Shown: one piece after another, positions 36,962 through 50,839 of the stretch
How positions within the stretch are numbered: the stretch's first letter is position 1
How the letters are laid out: every line of letters starts with the position of its first letter
Source: Onchocerca lupi
Lineage: Eukaryota > Nematoda > Chromadorea > Rhabditida > Onchocercidae
DNA length: 64,000 nt
Assembly: GCA_028564675.1 (NCBI GenBank)
Contig: JAOVVO010000048.1
Location: 1-64,000, forward strand
Direction of reading: 5' to 3'
Notes under the pieces: generated by a model
Seen by the model: only the letters and a program-made list of their open reading frames with translations
Database searches by the model: none
Told to the model about the DNA's origin: nothing
Position numbers and translations under genes: made by a program

Positions 36962-39900
36962 ATGAACGATCAAACGGATTGGAATGAAACGATTCGAATG
37001 CGACAAATTGGTAAGTGTTTATATCCTATTTCATGTTCATTCCTACATTTGCAACTTTTTTCAAGGTTTGGACAGAAATACTTGAACCCAAAGTTATTGT
37101 CATCTCATGGGATAGGATGCTTTCGATCGGTACATTTTCGATCAGAAACAAAATATAATCGTTTAAATTCACGTTTAATCCAATTTTTGTAAATAATATG
37201 TACGTTGACATGTGTAATATCATGAACATACATGACCGCATATATTACGATAAGCAATCATTCATTTTTTGCCGTTGCTATGATTTCCATTTGATCTTTT
37301 TTCAGCTTCTTTGAAGCAGTTGTTAAATCTCAATCAACCGCTGCCAGTTTCGATGGCTGTGGAACCGGTCTGGAAAATACTTGTTTTAGATCGTTATGGA
37401 CAGGATATTATATCTCCGTTGCTGACGATCAAACAGCTGAGGGATTTAGGAATCACTTTACATTTGTAATTTATTAGCTTCTTCTTGTTTATTAGTCATA
37501 AATAAACAAATTTTGTTGCAACTTAATTATGCGATAAATTTTTACAGACTTTTAAGCAGCTATCGTGAAATCTTGCCCGATGTGCCTGCTATATATTTCG
37601 TTTCGCCTACCGATGAAAACATTAAAATCATTTGCGATGACCTCAACAAAGTACGTAAAAATATCGATTAATGTTTTAGGATTTAGATTTAAAAATAACC
37701 GATTATATTTGCTTCCTAGATTATTTAATAATAAAATGATCAACTTTCTAAAAATGAATTATGATGCTATGGTTCTTGCTTTGAGATTTTTTTAATATTT
37801 GAGATTGTTTTAGATTTTAATGGCTATGAAATATGACCGTTTATATCAATATCTGAATGACATTCTTTGGATACTATTATTTATTAATAATATAGAATGA
37901 GCTGAATAACTATTGCTTTCATAATATATTAAGATTTGAATCAAAATTTCATTTTGAGGATTACCTTAGAAAAAAATAAACTATTTCTCAGAAATTTCTT
38001 TGTACCTAATTTTTTTTAATGTATAAAATGGTGTGAGTATTATTATTTAGGGAATGTATGATAGCTATTACTTGAATATGATTGGTCCATTGAGCAGACC
38101 ACGTCTTGAACAACTAGCGTCTGCTGCTGTCCATGGTGGAACGGTTCAGCATGTTCAGAAGGTTATATTTTAAAAATTCTAAAAACTTCAACGTCTCATT
38201 CGGTTAGTTTTGCAATGTCATTATGATTATTCTTTATTTCATTATTATGCCTTTTGAAACATTTTAAAAACTGTCGTACTGTTTTCAGCTTGTGGATCAA
38301 TTTTTGAATTTCATATCATTGGAAGATGACTTATTTGTACTGCGAAGGTATAGCGACAATAGTCCGTTTTCATTCTACGGTACTTATCTTTTCTTTTTTT
38401 TTTTTAATTCTATAATTTAATGTAAGGTTTTTTTTCTTGTCTGTCTAAACCATGCACTTTGTTTTTGTTTTTCGTTGTTCTTTTGCGTGAACCAGATAGT
38501 TTCTATTGGTTTTTTTTTTTTTTTTCGTAAAACTGATACAGCTTTTACTTGATTGATTCTCTGCTCTCATTTTTAGATTTTTCCTGTCGAATTTTTTATA
38601 TTAAATTTTTTGCTTCTATTCCTAGTTCTTGATAAATTGTAAATTCAGAAGTCGCTATTTCAATATATTGTAAATTTGAATTAATTATGTTGTTTCATTC
38701 GTTCAGATTCCCTTTTACGATATTTGTGATTCATTTCTGATCCACGTATGAAATTGTTGAATATGTTAATAGTTCCTTTTATTTTAGCAATAAGCGATCC
38801 TACGGTGACTCCGCAGCAGATGGAAATTCTTATTGATACTATTGTTGATGGTTTGTTTTCGGTATGCGCGACATTGGGTGTAGTGCCTATTATACGTTGT
38901 CCAAAAGATAATGCTGCTGAACAAGTCGCCGTGGTAAGTCATTTCTTGATTTGACTTAACGACATAAAATTCGAACGATACTATTTGAGTTTTTTCTAAT
39001 ATCGGATGAAGATATGTTCAGATCGCTGTGCCTCGCGATTTTTCACTTTGCTTTGAGCATTAATCAAAATTTTAATAAACTGAGTTAAATTGAGCTTCCT
39101 CTACAACGACTAATGATCTACTCCGCTTTTTATACCCAAGAGAATTTTCAGGTGTTTTAGAAAGTAACTTAAAAGTTTTGATGCATGAAATAATGCTTAA
39201 CATTTTAAAATACTAGTTCAGTAATAAAATCATAACATATGTAAATACTGTTGATCCATTAAACAGTTTCATTGCTATTCAAATATCAAGATATATTGCA
39301 ATCAAACAAAAATAAAGTTATGTGAACAAATATTTATTAAGCACATTACAATTTTTTATACTATTACACAAATACTTGAAATGTTTTTGCAGCGTTTAGA
39401 CCAGAAGTTACGTGATAATTTCCGTGATGCTCGAAACAATTTGTTTGTACAAGATAGTGTTCGCGCTGGACGACTGATTATTCATCGACCTGTTTTAATC
39501 ATTGCCGATCGTGGTATGGATATAGCAACAATGCTTCGTCATACATGGACTTATCAAGCTCTTATACACGATTTGTTAGTAAGTAGTTCGGTCAATGGGT
39601 CAACTATTTAAGAATGTGAACAAAGTGTTTGTTTACTTTATTACGATGGGTTGTAGTTAGAATGATTTGAACGAGCAAGTTGAACCATGCCATTCATTTG
39701 AGATTGTAAATAACAATTTTTTTTACAGGATTTGGATCTAAATCGTGTCGTAATCAAGGATAAAACTGGGAGAAGAAAAGAATATGACATGAATTCGCGT
39801 GACAAGCTGTGGATGGGGCAGAAAGGAAGCGCTTTTCCATTGGTGGCTGAAGCAATACAGGAAGAAGTTGAGGCTTATAAAAACAGTGAAGATGAAATCA

Positions 39901-41344
39901 AACGCCTGAAGCATGCTATGGTATGAAATTAACATTCACTGTCTTTTATATTAATACAGATGAATATATATTCTCTTAAATTTAATCGAATGTAATTATT
40001 ACTCAATGATATATTTATCTATTCGTTTAAATTAAATGATAGAAAATTATTTACTTAAAATCTAGGAAAATTTTCTCATTTTAATCGCTGTTTTCTTGCA
40101 ATAGAATGGTTAGTTTTGGTTTTCTCTATACATAACACGATATATAGTTTTCCAATAGTTGAATGGTTAAAATTGATAGTTGGAGCAACTTAATAAATAC
40201 TCTGTTTATTGATCCGCTAAGTTCATTTTGTAGGACGTAATTGTTTGGTCGTATGTATAGTGAGATCCTTTTGCAAGAGCTGATAGATTTACCCAGGATA
40301 TCCGCATTAATGACCGAGTAATCATGGACTCTTAATGTTTATTAGGGTATGGATGATGTGGAATCCGATGAAACTGTAAGTTTGTTGAGTGACACAACAG
40401 CTAAGTTGACTTCTACAGTCGGCTCACTTCCAGAAATACTAGAAAAGAAACGCTTAATCGATTTGCACACAACTGTTGCAACCGCAGTTCTAGATCAAAT
40501 CAAGCAACGGTAAGGATTTTATGTCTTTCTGTTGCAAATTTATTGGATCCACTTAGCTATATTTTTTCGAAATATAAATTTAATTTTACTTCTAATAGTT
40601 AATTTGTTTCAGGAAGCTTGATGTCCTTTTTGAGGCCGAAGAAAAGATAATGAATGGATTGTTGAGCGATGCAAGTATTATGGAATTAATGCGTCAATCT
40701 AGTGCTCATGAAGATATTTTGCGAATTATGCTAATCAATTATCTTTGTTGCTCCAATATTTCTCAGGTAACAATTGATTCGATTATAAAAATGAATTTGA
40801 AAAGCCATTGATTTCCTGCGATTCTTGAAGAATTAGTCAGCGAATTAGATTTAAAATAATACTATGGAGATGCCAGACGAGAGAGCAGATGATATATGGA
40901 ATTATTTCGACATCTATCTTTTTTTCGAAAAGCACCTGTGTCTTTCCTGCTTGTATTCAAGGATTACTGAAAGATGAGTTTGGTAAATAACTGAATAATT
41001 TTGATAGTGGCTTAATTCATTTGCAGGATGAACTAAGAGAACAGGCTGATTATTTGAAAGAAGTTGGTTTGGATGATGCAGCTGTCAAGTATGTGAAACA
41101 GTTGAGGTGAACATAGATAGAATTATTAAAGTTTCCTTATAATAGAAATGCAACTATTTTTCGTGAAAAGCATCTTTTATTTAAATGGATTGCATAATTT
41201 CTTGAAATTAATTGAATTGGAAATTCCATTTTACTAGTAATATTGGAGTTTTCTACAGAATGTTTTGTTGTTGGTATAGAAAACATAGCACTTTCGATTT
41301 GCATCATTTTTCATCAAACATTAATTGATAGTGATCTTTTTCAC

Positions 41345-41376
<32 letters not shown>

Positions 41377-42563
41377 GAAAAAAAAACTGGCTTTCGGGAA
41401 GATTTTTTGCTTCATGATTTTGCAGATCAATATCAAATATGAACCTAAATCGTGTAACAGACGATTATTCAGGCGGTGGTATTAAAACTGATAATATGTT
41501 TGCAAATTTGCTTAATCGTGGTTCACAACTGTTTATGGAAGGAGTAAAAAATCTTGTTCCTAAAAAGCATAATCTTCCTTTGACAAAAGCATGTTTATTT
41601 GATTAATAATTTCTGTCCTATTTACTAATTTGATCTATTTACGAATTGAATATTCCAAAATAAAACAAAAGTCTTGTACGGTTTACTAATAGCATACTAG
41701 AGATAAATTAAAATTTAAAGCATTATTTCTTAATAACTGTCTTGCATTGAAAATTGTTCCAATGATGTTTTCAGATGGTTGATGCGATTGTTACGGGTAA
41801 TTTTCAATCTAATTCACGGTGCAGTGACGCTGAATTTCGATATTACGATCCAAAGTTGATGCATTCTATTGGCAAAGAGTATGTTTTCGCAAGCATTTCT
41901 ATGAATTCGTATTTTATCGTTCGTATTTCACTGTATTCTTTTTCCAAGAGTTTTAGGATTAAAGTCTTTAATTGACTGGACGTAAGTCTTAAAAGAACTG
42001 AATCTTCAGGCCTCAACGTACGCGTAGTAATCCACCTCAGGATATTATAGTTTTTGTTATCGGTGGTGGAAATTATGTTGAATATCAAAATATTGTGGAT
42101 TATGGTAAATCAAAAGGTCTTACAAGGATAACATATGGCTGCACAGAATTAGTCAATCCAAAACAATTTGTCGAGCAGGTTTAAATTCAAAAGTATTGAT
42201 ATAAGAAGGAAACCGGGGGAATTAGATATGCATATTTGTTGTGCATAAAAGTATTTTTTTGCATGGAAATATTTGAAGTTGAGAAATATTTTTAAAATTA
42301 GTTCATAATATACTAATTTGTTTCTGTCGCGAAACTAGAGCTTCAGTGCTGTATATTTTGCCACATTATTCAAGATATTATCATGAATTCGCTGTCTTTA
42401 TTCGATTGAAGTAGTAGATCTTATTGAAATAGATTTTGTATTGAAATTCTCGTTACTCATACTTATATTTGTGATTGATAAATGAAAGTCTGGTATGAAA
42501 ACATCACGAGATTGTAAAACTTTTCATTTTCAGTTGACTCGTCTTGGCCGAGAAATGTCATAA
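36962..42563 (+). CDS. sly-1: SLY1/SCFD1, Sec1/Munc18-family protein (633 aa, 15 exons)
   Basis: SM protein that binds syntaxin-5-type SNAREs and promotes vesicle fusion between ER and Golgi. Exons: 36962-37010, 37306-37465, 37548-37650, 38051-38161, 38289-38379, 38788-38933, 39393-39578, 39729-39920, 40346-40509, 40613-40766, 41027-41106, 41426-41588, 41775-41878, 42010-42178, 42534-42563. All phases agree. Length matches the family (human SCFD1 about 640). Recognisable blocks are WKILVLDRYGQDIISPLL near the start, PAIYFVSPT, the RPVLIIADRGMDIATMLRHT core, GMDDVESDETVSLLSDTT after the helical arm, GVKNLVPKKHNLPLTK, YYDPKL, and PPQDIIVFVIGGGNYVEYQN near the end. The intron after 41588 begins with GC; the nearest GT would give a frameshift and stop. 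One intron contains an A-run of about 30. Converges on the PDCD6 gene. Confidence 0.97.
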
Positions 42564-45135
42564 CAAAAGTGTAGATGTCCACAAGTTGCAGCAATAACAC
42601 TATGGTATTTTTAATAATTGTTGTAATAAGACACAAATTTTTGATTCTGTTGTGAAAAATTATTTCGAACAGTTTAAATCTAGCAATTTTTATTTATCAA
42701 TTTTTTAGAGTTCGTCGAAGATAATGTGAAAGTACCAAAATTGCAACTAATTTAAATGGTGCTGGGATTCCACGAAGATTTAATTCTTGTTAATTTTGCC
42801 CTAAAAATAGTTAAAATTCTGATATTGTAAATTCTGACGTTTTTTACAGATTCATTTTCCGTTGTTCCTTTTTTTTTTTTTTTATTAGCTCTGAATTGTA
42901 AATTTGGGAATATGATGTGAAAATATGGTAATATAATGAAGTGCAAAAATAAGAGCGAAAGCTTATTTGACTAAACAATTTGATTTGTATGAAAATAATG
43001 ATAATACATGTGAATATTTTTATTAATAAAATATTCAATCAAATGAATTGAAAAATTGTTAAGCACAGTAATGTTGATGAGAGTAACAAGAATTGTGCAA
43101 AATATTGGAATATGAAAAAAATTTTATTTGACTCTCTCTGATTAACTCAATCTTAGTTATATAGTTTTGTTCAATCAAGTTTACGTATACATATCTGATG
43201 TAAATAACTGACAAACAGCGAATACAAAAAACATTATGTTTATAACTATAGCGTATCTTATGCTAATGGAATTTGCCCATGTTTTTCAAAATTAATTCAA
43301 AGTCACTATATTCTTCTTTTAAGACAAGCAATGAACAACAATAGCATCGAAAAAAAAAAAAAAAAGAAATAAAGAAAAAAAACAAGGAGATGTAACAATG
43401 TGTTAAGTGTATGAATTGTTGAACTGAGCTCAGGTAACCTGGATCAAAGAAGAGAAGAGGCTGATGAATAGACCTGCTTTACTTGGCCATATGGAAAATC
43501 ATGAATGCCTGAAATAATCATTTAGCATTCTTTCGCTTATCCCTGTACAGTTAGAAATTATGGCAGGTACAAAATAAAAAGAATAAACTACATATGCAAG
43601 ATTCATTTCCTTGTTAACTTTGTTCATCTATGAAATACATCAACTATGTTTCATTGAAAAATCAATTAAATCACAATAAATCAGTTCATTATAATATTAG
43701 TCACCCTTAAATCCTTCTCAGTTTCGTGACTTGAAAGTTACTTCTAATTATTTCTCAACTCAGAAGTAATTACTTTTGTCGAATTTCAATCTTTAACCAC
43801 TTATCTCCGAACTTGATTTATAAATTGCAAAATTTCATGCAATTAGTAGAGCGAGCTATTTTTTTTTCTTTTTTTTTTTTTACGCAACATTTTGTGAACA
43901 TGCGCACAGATATAGACAGCAAGCGATGCAAGCATAGTTATAACATGAAGGACAAAGATGTTCACAATATGCATAATAGTTTGTGCAAATATTCATGTTG
44001 AAAACAAAATTTAAAACATGATATAAAACAAAAGATGAAAAAAAAGTGCAAATATCTGCAAATTTAAAAAATTGGAGCAAAAGCAAACAAGAAAGATAAA
44101 GTGTTGGATCAAACTTCAAGTATTACTACGATCTTATTTTTGTCTATACTTGATACTTAATTACTATTGAATATTCTTCTCTTCGGCTCTGTTTGTTATT
44201 TATAGAGGGAAATTCTCCCATATTTTAAGAGAGAAATGAAATGAGAATTCTATTTAATTAGTAATTTAAAATATCAGTTTAGATTCCACTTATTGCTATT
44301 TTGATTTCTTCTTTTTCCTACATTCTTCGTTTGCCTTTTTCTCTTTTTTAATAAAAAATCATCTCTTCCATAGTCTCTAATGAAAAAGTTCATTTTTAGC
44401 TTATATTTAATGCGTTTTATCTCATAGAAAAATGTTATTTAACCATAGAAATACAAAAGTTCTTGTCTTTTTCAATAGGAATGGAACGTATTTTTTTATG
44501 ATTAACAATTTTTTCCTATTCAAAATTTCCCAAATATTCATTACCTTTTCAAACTATACATTTAATTGACATTTTTCAAAGCTTCTCCGATATCAGATAA
44601 AAAGATTTTGAGCCCAAAAAAATTAGGGAAAAACACTAATGTAAGAAAATGCTGACAATGAATTATTTAATATTATAATATATAAAATTAAAACGATTTA
44701 AAAGAAAACTAAGCTCTGCAAAGTACAAAGATATAATTTCATAAAAAATAAGTTAAAATTATTCACAACTAATAGAAACTTATTTTAATATGATTGAAAA
44801 GTATGAAGGGTTCCTCGATTATTTAATCCTAATCTTTACATGAGAAATTAAAGCTTAAATTATGTGTAAATTAATGGATCACAAAACAGACAGTGAGAGT
44901 AAATTATATGGTCAAATGATCAAAGCATAATTCTAATTTAATTATAAAGAGCTGAAAAAAGAAATTCGACTAATAATTTATTTCACTCTTTGCTCATTAA
45001 ATAATAAGAGCAAAATTTTTTGCAATTAAGTAATGCTGCTTAAACTTAATTTTAAATTAATGCGCCTACTCTAAATAATGCATGCATTTAAAATAATTAA
45101 GTGAAAGTGCAATCAAAAGTTTTCTGCTCACATAT
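42564..45135. other. convergent 3' intergenic region
   Basis: Between the 3' ends of sly-1 (plus) and PDCD6 (minus). An AATAAA at 43025-43030 could end sly-1 transcripts, about 460 nt after the stop. A less AT-rich patch at about 43427-43560 has no readable exon. ORFs near 43813-44119 are not convincing. Confidence 0.55.
44977..44982 (-). promoter_or_regulatory. candidate poly(A) signal of PDCD6
   Basis: Minus-strand AATAAA about 154 nt past the PDCD6 stop codon. Confidence 0.45.
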
Positions 45136-46222
45136 TCATATGTTTGAAGTGAATACCATTGTTAAGTATTCTTCATATCCAATAGTAATTACACCATCAC
45201 GATCAGTATCTTTGTCACGAAATGCTGCTGTCAACGTTTGTAAAACAACGCATAGCTGGATAAAATCATCGAAATTTATGCGATGAGTATGCGTCCTATC
45301 AAATTTCATCATTAAGAGATCAATAAATCGATCACTTAATCGATAACCTAAAAGTGCACAACAAAAGTAACATTAAAAACAGATCTATTATATACTATAT
45401 ACAGTATATCCAGAAATGACTTCATCCTCTTTTTCCATTCCCGGCAGATAATCAACTTTGCATTCATTTCTTTTTAAAATTTTAAGCAAGAAAAAAAAAG
45501 GCGTAGAAATGCTTTTTTGATGAGAAAATCGAAAAAAAATGAGAAAAAGATAGGTGAACATAAGCATATAATCTAAAAGTACACAATAGAAGAAAGATAA
45601 ATAACCAAATTTAGAAAGTGCCATTGACAGTTCACTTTTGTCAATATTACCAGAACCATCAACATCAAAAGAACGAAAACATTGTGTCCACTGATTAATA
45701 TAATCCCATAAGGCGGAAAATTCATGGAAATTAATAGCAGCATCGTGATCGGAATCAAACATACCTACAAACTTTTCATAACCAAACATTTTCATAAAAA
45801 TATTTTACATTTATTGCTTTTTATAATAATATCACCATTCCGATTTCATACTAATCTCAAATTTCAAATGCAAATAGAAATTCTAAATTGGAACTTTCTT
45901 TTTTTTTAACAAATTTGATAAGCCTTTGATAAGTCTTTGTAAATTTGACTGATCAACTTTAAGGCTCCAAATAAACTGTCTTCATGAAAGTTTCTAAATA
46001 TGAATAAAAATTTTCAAAACTATTAAAAAAAGATGCTGAAATGTTTCTAAATGGCAAATCATAAAAATTTTTACTTATCATTAATCGGCAAGTTTCAGGA
46101 TTGAACGGATTCCAAGTGCCATTTGACAATGCGCGTTGTAATTCATCCACACTAATTCTACCAGAATGATCAGTATCTACACTGGCAAAAATCTTTTGCA
46201 ATGATGGATTTGGTAGTGCCAT
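45136..46222 (-). CDS. PDCD6: PDCD6/ALG-2-type penta-EF-hand calcium sensor (172 aa, three exons)
   Basis: Calcium-binding adaptor of the penta-EF-hand family, known to act at ER exit sites and with ESCRT-linked partners. Exons (minus): 46075-46222, 45606-45764, 45136-45347; phases agree. EF1 loop residues 16-27 (DTDHSGRISVDE) looks functional. EF2 at 53-64 (DSDHDAAINFHE) is less canonical. EF3 at 83-94 (DVDGSGNIDKSE) is canonical. EF4 at 119-130 is degenerate, and EF5 at about 149-160 (DTDRDGVITIGY) serves dimerisation in the family. Segments such as ALSNGTWNPFNP and KFGYRLSD match ALG-2 more than peflin, sorcin or calpain. The Pro/Gly-rich N-terminal extension of vertebrate ALG-2 is absent. 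A TTCATTCCAG acceptor lies 15 nt before the ATG, consistent with trans-splicing or a 5'UTR intron. Confidence 0.95.
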
Positions 46223-48599
46223 TATGAATTGTTTTATCTGGAATGAAATATATAAAACCAATAAAAAACGCATTCAAAAATCGAGAAAATTTTTGAAAAT
46301 AATAGCCATGGAAAAGATAAGCCATTATTGCTGTAGAAAGGACAAATACATAATTCTGTAAAGTAATATGAAGAAATGAACTAGTTTTGAAATTAACTTT
46401 TCTTATTTCCAAACATAAAACTTTGTCCTTTTTTAAACATTTAAGTGCGCTACAACACCTCTGATAACAGCACATGTTGAAATGCTATATGAAGTAAACA
46501 TTAACTAAATCTTTTCTTCTTTGGATTTTTCGGCACTCCAAATTTACATTAAAACTCCCGAATACGAAAAATAGCTGGTTTTAAGATACAGAAAAAGGGA
46601 AGATCTAAAAATCAAGAAACTCGATATAAATTTGTTACACTAGAAGATCTCACAAACTTTTTAATTATTAACATTTTTTCACCAAACAATACTATTGCAA
46701 ATTGAATAAGCTGAAAAAAAGAGTTATTTCCAAAAATGGTAATTAGATTGATTTATTATCAAACTTTAAAAAGATAGCAGCATTTATAAATGATAGCAAA
46801 AATATTAAGTGATATTTAGTGAAAATTAAAATTTAAAATTTTTAAATGAAAAATAAAAATTTTCGAAATTAAATTTCAAATAATAGAAGGAAAGATTTCC
46901 ATAAATCAAAGCGAAATATTTCGATGATGCAAAAAGAAAACAAAGAGAGAAAAACTTTTTTTCGTTTGATGAAAATAAATCAATAAAAGTAAAGCATCAT
47001 TTAATATTTGCTAAGAATAGGACGAGAAACAATGATACAACAATTTATGATGTTGTTTTCTATGCGACAAGCACATATTTACATACCACGAGTAAATATG
47101 GACATACGCGTAAACTAATCAATTCATGAACCCAATCGATTAACCAATCGATCAATTAATATTTAATAGATGAGTCAGACCTATGAATCATCCACTCCAA
47201 GTGAGAAAATATTCCTGGACACGGGAATCATTACCAAAGCGGAGAAAAATTTAACTTCATCATTCGGAAATTTCTTGACTTAATGACTTAGGATATTCTA
47301 TTGACTTAAATCTGATGTTCGAAAAATGCAAATTGTAATTGTAACTGGAAAAAATTCAATGAAAAGTACTTCTTATAACTATTGAAATACTAAAATAAAC
47401 CAATAATAATACAATTTCGTCACATTAAAATTTTAACGGCACAAACGTCATGGGAGCGTTTGATTATCACAATTTATTACTTATCTCTTCATTCAAATAA
47501 TCACCATGCAATGCAATTTATACAATTACAGGAATTTCATTTAATTCATAGAACTATTTCAATCGATCAAAAGCAAAGATTTTAGTCCACGTTTTTATTT
47601 TTAGTAAAATTCCTTATTTCTAGAAATTTATGATGAACTAATTTATCAGATTTATCAATGCGATTGTGCTTTACGGAGTCAAATTCTACATTATTTAAAA
47701 ATTTTGATAACTTTTACAAAAATTCTTACACTAAATAATTAATATCATATCTGATCGACTTAACTCTTCTTTTCCGTTATTTTTTCATTTTAATGAGATG
47801 ATTCATATATTTCACACATCAAATTAGGGACTAACTGATTGTTAAATTACATGGAAATATATCAAAAATGGATGATATATAACAATTGATACCAAAACAG
47901 ACATTCCTTTGGAAAATTTTCAGGCACAATATTAACAGCAACAATATATCTGAGATCTTATCATCTCCAGACAGAATCAAATAACAACAAATAATCTGAG
48001 TAATGACTATATTACATACAAATATCAACAAATTTACTGAACAGTGCAACGAAAGTGATATTCAATAAAGAAATATAGGACAATGCCTTATCAATAAGAG
48101 ACTTAACATAACTGATGCAGAACTTTTAAATAATTTTCCATTTCTTGCAACCGAAACTAACTAATCGTATAGAAAAGAAGGAAAATTAAAGAATGAAAAT
48201 TCCTTCAATGTTTCTTGCCCATCAAAAGAATTTTACGTCGTAAACTCTTAATTTCTTCAGCTAATTTTGAATTTTTGATCAGTTAGTCTTATTCAAGCAA
48301 CTTGTTTCTCACTCTCACTTGAATAATACTAAGAAGCTTTTTATTTGCTTAAAACCAGTCTCAAACTCAATCGAAAATTAGTGAGAAATAAGCAATGTAA
48401 TGAGCCAATTTACTCATTTTTCTCAAAAGCAAAACCAGTATTGAATTCTTACCAACACCTTATTATTTCAGTTATTGAAAAATTTTCAATTAACATAAAT
48501 TGCAATAAAATCTGAGTCACGGTCTCTCTTTACTCTTTCAAATACATCCCTTTATCTGGAAAAATCTAAAAGAAATAATTCATGAGATATTCAAAAATA
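46223..48599. other. intergenic, no gene seen
   Basis: Upstream flank of PDCD6 and 3' flank of the exosome gene. The ORF at 46170-46475 overlaps PDCD6 exon 1 in another frame and is rejected. Nothing else looks coding. Confidence 0.55.
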
Positions 48600-50835
48600 T
48601 TACTCCTTTCCTTTCATTAAATGAGATTCTTTAGCTTTGAGCATCGATTCAGCTACTACTTTCTGCCGGCCAATAGCTATCTTAACCATATGCTTCATCG
48701 TGAATTCATCACCGCATATGCCTGATTGATTTATACGATGGATTCGGGAATTATTTCCAACTACTATCATTGCTGTATTAGGAGCTATCCGAAACAACTC
48801 GGACACTGGATCACAAAGAATTTTCACCTGCAAAATAGATCCATTAGCAGTATTTATTATTCTTTTATCCTGCATAATTTGAGATATTAAGTCTTAATAT
48901 TTTAATTCGCGAAACTGTAGGTGACCTATAAGGCTGTTCTGCCGTATCTAATGGTTAGAGCTCCAAAAGATACTGCTATTCTCAACGAATAGTACTTATA
49001 AAAATTAGATAAGACTGAATACAAATTAATGATCGCTTAAAAATCTCGAAAACTAAGACAATCTATAAACTTGAAGGGAAAAAAACTTGTTTATCTCCAA
49101 CAACATTAACAATTATAACCAATCAACCTGTTTTTACATTAAGTAGGCAAACAAGATCTTGTATCAATCTCTATTTCTAGGCCTCCAATAAATTTCTTTT
49201 AATTCACGTCACTTCTCTCTAATGATTACTATCTATTATAAAGGGAGAGTATTTTCGATCGTTTGAAATTTCTGAATACTTTATACCCCAATAATATTCT
49301 GTATAACTGTTAATACTTCCACATAACGATAAAATGATCGGATTCGTTGTAAAAATTGCCAATTAGAGAATTGTGAGATGGACACATTAGCAAAATTTGA
49401 ATTTTTATGTAGTAATGTTTGAAAAGATTACAAAAAAGATTTTGGAGAAAAATTGAGAAAATGAAGAAATCTTTCTATCTGAAGAATGGAAAGAAAAAAG
49501 TTCGCACAATGATGGTGATGAATAAAAGTACTCACTTCTTCATTTAGTGGTTTATAAACAATAAATGTTGATGAAACTGGAATATCAGCAACTTCGATAT
49601 GATGAAATGTCTCACTCAGTTTAACTTTACTAATATCGATAGGGACATCTTCTTCGCAATCAGTAGAAGCATCGGGAAGGCGTAAATCAACCAACGCTCC
49701 AGCTATACATGTACACAAGGCATCACATATTGCTCCGTCAACGTTTAAAATCTAGAAAGTAATCCTTATAATTATAATATAATATAATATAATATTTGAC
49801 CTAATTCTGAAAATGTAATAATGTATTTTTTTGTAACAACTTTCATATCATTCTGCAAATATTCTATGAATTACATTAAACGTGAACGGTAGATTATATC
49901 GCTTGACCGTTTCATATTTTAAGCTTGAGCTTTGTAAGATCCATTTTGCTAATTCTTTCACTGTGTGTATTATTCCAATTCAACACGAGTAGCACAAATC
50001 GACTATAACAATAAACTGCTATGCTCAATGATTTTTGACTTAATTGATATATATTGCTCTTCTTAAATCATATAAAGTCAAAGATATAAATGTCTTGAAA
50101 TTACCATGATATGCAAATTGAGAAGCCATGTTAGCCGTCCACCGGCTGTTTTTAATGCATCTCTTGTACAAAAAGCGTTTTGTGCCACAAGCTGATTAAC
50201 CATAACTATTGCATCTTCGACCAAATTCTATGAAATCTCTAATCATCAGATTGTACAATATATTCTCTAATATCGCAAACAAAGGAATATTATAAGATAG
50301 TTCAAATTCTAACTTAAATTAGTTTTCCAATTTATTTGATCATGAAGACTAAAATAAAACGAGGCTTACTTTTGGTATATTTGGAGCAGCCTGTATAACG
50401 GGCACAATAATAGGAGCATCAGAAACAGGTGCCAATAATGCCTCAATACTGCATGTGACAGTTGCACCACCTTGTCGAGCAAAACTGGAACCTGCTGACC
50501 TTCCATTGACGCCCATCTAAATATTTGTCTATAGTTTCATGTCAAAAAAGCGGAATTTCTAATCTTCCAGATACCATCTACTTTCTGTGTCAGCTTTCAA
50601 GTCTTAAATTTATGAAACTCTAGACAAATTTTGTAATATATCATGAACAATATCTCAGTACTTCTGTGATATGACATAATCTTCATTTATCAAGAAATGA
50701 GGAAAATTAAAAACTAACTCGTAGTAATATTGACCGAAAGCAGTTAATTGACCGACCATCTGGATAAATTGATTCCGAAAGGAATTGATTGTAATAAGCT
50801 GTTGGATCACACAATTTCAACAGATCTGCAGTCAT
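48600..50835 (-). CDS. exos-8: RNA exosome subunit EXOSC8/Rrp43 (276 aa, five exons)
   Basis: RNase PH-like ring subunit of the RNA exosome, which processes and degrades RNA in nucleus and cytoplasm; metazoan copies are structural rather than catalytic. Exons (minus): 50719-50835, 50370-50516, 50105-50227, 49536-49751, 48600-48827, each a multiple of three nt. The length of 276 aa equals that of human EXOSC8 as I recall it. N-terminal PTAYYNQFLSESIYPDGRS matches the YYRRF-x-RPDGR opening. RQGGATVTCSIEALLAPVSDAP matches the RNase PH strand region in which EXOSC8 has TTVICGVKAEFAAPSTDAP. Downstream blocks are RDALKTAGGRLTWLLNLHIM and NVDGAICDALCTCIAGAL. The latter corresponds to LDYDGNILDACTFALLAAL. 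ATG 50833-50835 lies 2 nt after a CATATTTCAG acceptor, typical of an SL trans-splice site. EXOSC7/Rrp42 was considered, but the N-terminus and length fit EXOSC8 better. Confidence 0.92.
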
Positions 50836-50838
50836 TAC
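50825..50838 (-). promoter_or_regulatory. probable spliced-leader acceptor of exos-8
   Basis: On the minus strand the TTTCAG consensus ends 2 nt before the start codon (the AG lies just above 50837). No upstream exon in a matching phase was seen. This is the normal layout of trans-spliced nematode genes. Confidence 0.6.
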
Positions 50839-50839
50839 T

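Noticed and set aside
43813..44119. Overlapping ORFs, the minus one rich in Cys, considered as a secreted Cys-rich peptide
   Set aside because: No signal peptide followed by ordered Cys spacing, no splice context, and the Cys come from repeated ATGCA-type words.
46170..46475. 101-codon minus-strand ORF
   Set aside because: Overlaps PDCD6 exon 1 in another frame and has no domain.
48900..48970. Possible tRNA-like segment of higher GC
   Set aside because: No cloverleaf, no A/B box spacing and no acceptor stem could be drawn.
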